This document shows positions 59,901 to 64,000 of a stretch of 64,000 nucleotides of DNA, in pieces; position 1 is the first letter of the stretch; every line of letters starts with the position of its first letter. Location of the stretch: assembly GCA_015075185.1 (NCBI GenBank), contig JABTUW010000005.1:124001-188000 (forward strand), written 5' to 3'. The DNA is from Anaerolineales bacterium (GTDB lineage Bacteria > Chloroflexota > Anaerolineae > 4572-78 > J111). Below the pieces are notes generated by a model. That model was given only the letters and a program-made list of their open reading frames with translations, searched no databases and was not told where the DNA came from. Position numbers and translations under genes: made by a program.

Positions 59901-62531
59901 CTATATGTCCGCTAATGGCGCAAAAGGATATGGGAGCAAAGTTAAAAAGATAACCGCCACGAACCTGCCGAGCAGCGGCCAACCGGCCAAGTTAACCCCG
60001 GCCAGCCAAAGCATGGCATAACCGGCCAGCAGCACAATCAAGGCAATTGCAACTGCAGCCAATACAGCTGGCCATAGCCTGGCCAACCAGGAGATTCCTT
60101 TGACGTAAACCCGGCCCTGCTCTGGCAGTGATACAGATTCAGCCTGTTCCAGGGCCACCGACGTAACGACGAAATCGTAATCCCGGCTGCGATAATGGTT
60201 GATCGGATCAATCAGCAATTCACAGGTCAAGGTTTGGCCGGGTGGGACGAGCGGTGTTTCCATCCAGGTGGGACCTGAAGGGCGCTCAGCGGCTTTAGCC
60301 TTGCTTTTAGTCTGAGCCGGGGCGGTAACGACTGTGGACACCGGACGCGAGGCCGGGGCTGTTGCCGAAACCGGCATGGCTCCGGTTGCGCCGGTCTGGG
60401 CAGGCGGCAAAGCCGGGGCGCCTTTGGCGGCTGGCATGGCCCCCGGCGCAACTTTGCTTATTTGGCCGGGCAGGCGTTTGGCGGTATTGACCATCTGAAT
60501 GGGGGCGCGGGTTGTCTGGCCAACACTCACCTGGGTGCTGCGGATTTGACCGGCTGTATTCCGCAGCGAATTACCCATTGAACCGGGCAGCAAACTGCCC
60601 ACTGCACCCAGAATATCAGCCACCACAGATCCAGCGCCCATAGCCCGGTCGGCGGCTTGTTGAGCGCCCGCCAGCGAGTTTGCCGCCCCTGGCAGGTTAG
60701 CCGGTTTACTGGCCGTGTTCACAGGCGCCGGATTACTGACCACCTGAGCAGCTTCAACCGGCTGCGGCGCTTCGGTATAGGTCATCACCTCTGGCTCGCT
60801 CAGCGGGGGGCTGGGCGACCATATGGGCAGGGGTGTTCCATTCAGCCTGAATTGAAAGCTCAACAGCCCGGCCGGGTCGCTGGCTCGCAGGCCATAGGGG
60901 CCGGCGATATTGCCCTGGTTGGCTACTTCTACCTGAATCCGGCGCTGGCAGCGACGTTTCTGCCAGTTGACCATGAGCCGGAGCAAAAAGAAAATAAACA
61001 GGATGGCAATAATCGCCAGTAAGAGGACCAGCAGGATCAGGGCTAAGCGGGCTATAAATTCAGCCCGGTTGGGCGGGGGCGGCGGTGGAGCCAGAAATTC
61101 AACGGTAAAGCTGCCCTCAGCCTGCTGTCCTAACTGGTCCTCAACCCGCACGGTTAACTCGTGGAGTCCAACAGTATAATGGCTGGTATCAAGAGGAAAG
61201 CTGGAATGTGAAGCGTTGCTCTGGCCAATCCTGACCCCATCCAGCAGGAATTCAACCTTGGTGATGGGATTTAAAGCCTCGATATTCGCCTGAATGGGGA
61301 TCTGATCGCCCAGGGTAATTTTGGGTTTGGAGGTTGTTACCGTGACCACGAGCGGAGGGACAATATTCAATTCAACTTCAGCCTGGCCCTCATTGCCGGT
61401 CTGATCCGTTGCTCTGGCGGTCAACGTATGGCGGCCCGGTTTGACGGTTGTGCTGTCCCACTCCAGGCTAAAGGGGGGCTTCGTCACCGTTGCCAGCAAC
61501 TGCCCATCCAAGAGATACGCCATTGCTGCCAGGGGAGCTGAGGCCGTAGCCTGAGCCAGCAATTCGACTCGCCCCCCGATGATCTGCCCAGGGGTCAGCC
61601 GGGGTAACGTCACCGTCACCGGGTTGGGAGTAGCGACAAAACTGCCCTGTGCCTGCCCTTCACCCCTGACACTAATGGCTAACTCGTGCTCGGCATTATC
61701 GGCCTCAAGTTCCGATTGAAAGGTGAGGCGATAACCCTGCCGCAGCAACTCGGCCACGTTCACGAAGGTCGTCTCCATTTCGTCCAGGTTAGCCAGCAGG
61801 ATCGCCTGGCCCCGCGTTGGCCCGGCCAGCGTCCGCAGGTCGTTTGGTTGAACTTTGCCGCCAAAACCAATAAAGACCAGGGGGATCTGGTTTTGCTGGG
61901 CCGTCTTAACAAAATTGTCAACCGTCAAGGTACCCCGGTTATCTCTGCTGTCGGTGACAACGATGACCGCCGGACGCCCTTCTGAGACGCCGGTAGCCAG
62001 CGTGACCGCTTTGGCCGCGGCTTCATTCAAAACCGTGTAGTCTCCTTCACGGGCTAAAGCTGTCACTGCCGCCTGCAACTCGTCCCTGTTATTGGTGAAA
62101 TCACGCACAACCTCAACCGTATCGGCAAAGGTTATCAAGGCAATTTTATCCTGGGGTTGCTTTTGCTCAAGTAAAGCCGTCAGCGCTTGCTTAAGGCTGG
62201 CCAGCGCCTGATCCGGCACGCTGGTATCTACGGCCAACACCAGGCGCAGGTCTTGCGATACCTGCTCCTCTACTTTTAAGGAGTCATGGACAATCTCGGC
62301 CCCATCTTCAAGCAGGGCAAAATCTGTTTCGGTCAAATTCGGTACCGGCAAACCATCCTCGCCTGTTACCGCAACATAGGCAGCTACCTGGGGAAAGGTC
62401 CGGCTATCCAGGCGGGTTATGGTTACAAGCGGCTGGCTGGTTTGCGCCAGGCTGGCTGAAACCAGGCCGGCGGCCAGGACCACAACCAACAACAGTATGG
62501 CAATGACTCGCATCGGGCGCATCCGCGTCAT
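59901..62531 (-). CDS. von Willebrand A-domain membrane protein
   Basis: An 876-residue protein. A signal peptide is followed by a vWA domain (about 90-260) with VLAVDTSVP, YTVLNEA and VVVTDSRDN. The MIDAS is partly degenerate because the third position of DxSxS is Pro. Two or three Ig-like domains follow (LPRLTPGQIIGGRVELLA, LVVTVTTSKPKITLGDQ), then a membrane helix (about 490-515), a large Ala/Pro-rich region (about 580-790) and two final membrane helices. Probably a surface adhesion or assembly factor in the envelope gene cluster. Confidence 0.82.
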   Translation of the reverse strand: MTRMRPMRVIAILLLVVVLAAGLVSASLAQTSQPLVTITRLDSRTFPQVAAYVAVTGEDGLPVPNLTETDFALLEDGAEIVHDSLKVEEQVSQDLRLVLAVDTSVPDQALASLKQALTALLEQKQPQDKIALITFADTVEVVRDFTNNRDELQAAVTALAREGDYTVLNEAAAKAVTLATGVSEGRPAVIVVTDSRDNRGTLTVDNFVKTAQQNQIPLVFIGFGGKVQPNDLRTLAGPTRGQAILLANLDEMETTFVNVAELLRQGYRLTFQSELEADNAEHELAISVRGEGQAQGSFVATPNPVTVTLPRLTPGQIIGGRVELLAQATASAPLAAMAYLLDGQLLATVTKPPFSLEWDSTTVKPGRHTLTARATDQTGNEGQAEVELNIVPPLVVTVTTSKPKITLGDQIPIQANIEALNPITKVEFLLDGVRIGQSNASHSSFPLDTSHYTVGLHELTVRVEDQLGQQAEGSFTVEFLAPPPPPPNRAEFIARLALILLVLLLAIIAILFIFFLLRLMVNWQKRRCQRRIQVEVANQGNIAGPYGLRASDPAGLLSFQFRLNGTPLPIWSPSPPLSEPEVMTYTEAPQPVEAAQVVSNPAPVNTASKPANLPGAANSLAGAQQAADRAMGAGSVVADILGAVGSLLPGSMGNSLRNTAGQIRSTQVSVGQTTRAPIQMVNTAKRLPGQISKVAPGAMPAAKGAPALPPAQTGATGAMPVSATAPASRPVSTVVTAPAQTKSKAKAAERPSGPTWMETPLVPPGQTLTCELLIDPINHYRSRDYDFVVTSVALEQAESVSLPEQGRVYVKGISWLARLWPAVLAAVAIALIVLLAGYAMLWLAGVNLAGWPLLGRFVAVIFLTLLPYPFAPLADI

Positions 62532-62577
62532 CTCTTCTCTCTAAGGCACCCCACCCCGAGGCGCACCTCCTCCATAA

Positions 62578-64000
62578 TTATTTGCTTTCACTTTCAGCCC
62601 ACCAATCCTCGTCTTGTGGCGGAGCGCCGGATTGGGTTGGCGGCGCCGTTTCCTTGGCCGGAGCTTGGGTCGAGGCTTTAAGCTTGATCGCTTTGGGCTT
62701 GTCCTCTACCTCAGCCGGGCCGGCTTCACTTCCTTCTCCCCACCAATCTTCGGCCGGCGGGTCGGTGACGGGCTTTGGCTCAATTTTTATTTTGGCTTGA
62801 GCGCTCGTCTTTGTTCGGGGACGCCGGGGTTTAGCCTCTGGCCCCGCAGGACGCCTCGATTCGTCTTTGACCGGAAGCATGGCAGGAACGCTTTCTTTTA
62901 CCTGGGGCGGCCCGGGTGCTGGTTCTGCCGTGCCGACCTCTTCCCCTATCGCAGTTGTCTCAGGTAAGGCAGGCTGATCTGGCAGGCGCTCTTGCTGATC
63001 TGCCTGGGGAGTGATGACCGGTAACAGAGTCGAGCCGGATTCGGCTGCACTCATCACTTCCTCAGCAACCGGGGAGGTAGAAGTCTCAGCCGGTGAGGCT
63101 GGCTCGGCCTGCACCGGCGGCGCGGGGCTGATTTGGACCTCAACCGGTAAAACAGGTTCTACCCTTTGAGCTTCAATCGGGGTTGCAGCGATCTTCATTC
63201 CCGCCACATCAGGTTCAACAGGCGGGGCAGGCTGCGCCGCGCTGGGAACGGATACAACCTCAATCTCCTGCTCTGCCACTGCCGGGGCGGCAGGACGCGC
63301 CGCTACCGGCGGGAGTTCTTTGGCCTCAACTTCAACCACTTCGACCTCATGGGAGGCTACGTCTTCCTTCGGCTGAGGCTCAGGCGATGCCTCTGCTGCC
63401 GGCTCAACCGCGCTGGGCTGTGGAGTTACCAGGGGCGCCGAGCTAACCAGGGTGACTTGCGGCTCAGGTTCGGCCTCTGCCGCCCACCAATCATCGGCCG
63501 AAGTAACAACCGGCGCAGGGTTAGATTCGCGAGCCGGGATAAAGTTTCCATTGGTTGAATTCGCTATCACCGGGGCGACAGGCACAGGCAGTTCCGGCTC
63601 TGGTACCGGCTCGACCGGGGCGGCGGCAACCGGCGCTGGCGCAGGAACCTGCCTGGCCTTGGCCTCATCTGGAATAAGGAGCCGCAGCTTATGGCTGTAA
63701 AAGGGCAGTATCTGAATCGTCTGCGAGACGCTTACAAAATCGGCCGGGTAGGCATTGGGCGCAGTCGCGTGAATCTTGATGGGGTAGCTGCCGGCAAGAG
63801 GTTTATGACCATAGTGACGGACGAAGAAAAGGACTTCCTTTTCTGCCCCGGAAGATAACATAGGTCCCGGCTCAAGGTGGTAGCAATCCGGCTCCAGCCC
63901 TTCCAATTCCAGGTTAATCTTAACCCCACCCTTATCGCCCAGGTTGCGCACTGTCAGCACGCCGCTCGCCGATTGGTGCGGCGCTATCTGAGTCCGGGCC
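62578..64000 (-). CDS. CARDB-like protein with long disordered tail, 5' end outside the window
   Basis: The frame is open to the window edge, so the start is missing. The visible N-terminal part (about 110 residues) is an Ig/CARDB-like domain (LTVRNLGDKGGVKINLELEG, HKPLAGSYPIKI) close to domains in the 56816 protein. The following ~360 residues are disordered, rich in Pro, Ala and Glu, with lysine/arginine patches (KPRRPRTKTSAQAKIKIEPK). Three similar acidic-tryptophan motifs occur: DDWWAAEAE, EDWWGEGSE and, at the very C-terminus, DEDWWAESESK. They look like repeated short binding motifs. Part of the envelope cluster by position. Confidence 0.72.
   Translation of the reverse strand, partial: ARTQIAPHQSASGVLTVRNLGDKGGVKINLELEGLEPDCYHLEPGPMLSSGAEKEVLFFVRHYGHKPLAGSYPIKIHATAPNAYPADFVSVSQTIQILPFYSHKLRLLIPDEAKARQVPAPAPVAAAPVEPVPEPELPVPVAPVIANSTNGNFIPARESNPAPVVTSADDWWAAEAEPEPQVTLVSSAPLVTPQPSAVEPAAEASPEPQPKEDVASHEVEVVEVEAKELPPVAARPAAPAVAEQEIEVVSVPSAAQPAPPVEPDVAGMKIAATPIEAQRVEPVLPVEVQISPAPPVQAEPASPAETSTSPVAEEVMSAAESGSTLLPVITPQADQQERLPDQPALPETTAIGEEVGTAEPAPGPPQVKESVPAMLPVKDESRRPAGPEAKPRRPRTKTSAQAKIKIEPKPVTDPPAEDWWGEGSEAGPAEVEDKPKAIKLKASTQAPAKETAPPTQSGAPPQDEDWWAESESK

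Overview
The window looks like chromosomal DNA of a Chloroflexota bacterium of the Anaerolineae/Caldilineae/Ardenticatenia type, probably from a metagenome. The reasons are the giant SARP (BTAD) regulators fused to AAA and TPR modules, the many multi-PAS/GAF HisKA_3 kinases, Met-rich and CsoR/CopA copper genes, secreted Thr-Pro-linker proteins, and even, moderately high GC. No rRNA, tRNA or CRISPR array was recognised. The taxon is an inference.

1-9.5 kb, metal and redox stress, mostly + strand: a partial CopB-type P-ATPase, a Met-rich exported protein, a DUF1573-like membrane protein with an in-frame UGA and a SECIS-like hairpin (candidate selenoprotein), a NarL-type response regulator with its kinase, an HMA-domain membrane protein, a lipoprotein, a membrane-anchored Cys-rich protein and a His-rich exported protein. 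Two genes here share a promoter made of four 11-bp tandem half-sites.

9.5-18.8 kb, - strand: one long gene line encoding a PAS histidine kinase, an OmpR-type regulator, a GltD-like FAD/Fe-S oxidoreductase, a duplicated four-heme cytochrome, split cytochrome b, a Rieske protein and a three-heme cytochrome. Together these look like a two-component-controlled alternative cytochrome bc complex.

19.2-23.8 kb: a copper operon (small Cys-rich protein, CsoR, CopA, small membrane protein, YHS protein) and a frameshifted lgt-like gene. 23.85-24.96 kb is a graveyard: a broken AAA ATPase and remnants of two insertion sequences.

25-42.4 kb: the most unusual part. Two very large SARP regulators (one with a whole alpha/beta hydrolase domain inserted) sit among five promoters of identical geometry: four direct half-sites spaced 12/12/11 bp, then a -10 box at a fixed distance. 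These promoters drive a ParB-like protein, small membrane or exported peptides, a SAM methyltransferase, an FAD oxidoreductase, a ComA-like phosphosulfolactate synthase and an AhpD/CMD protein. I read this as an undescribed SARP regulon.

42.8-50.1 kb: a truncated regulator beside a REP-like palindrome, a large PAS/GAF kinase, a shortened kinase paralogue without its catalytic end, and a fused UroD-type methyltransferase/corrinoid protein.

50.1-64 kb, - strand: cell-envelope proteins. These are an Excalibur lipoprotein, a lipoprotein closely resembling the Hedgehog signalling domain with its zinc ligands, a protein with an LPNAG-type tail, a 1351-residue FG-GAP/PKD protein, an FHA/Ig-like protein, a von Willebrand A protein and a partial proline-rich protein with repeated DWW motifs.
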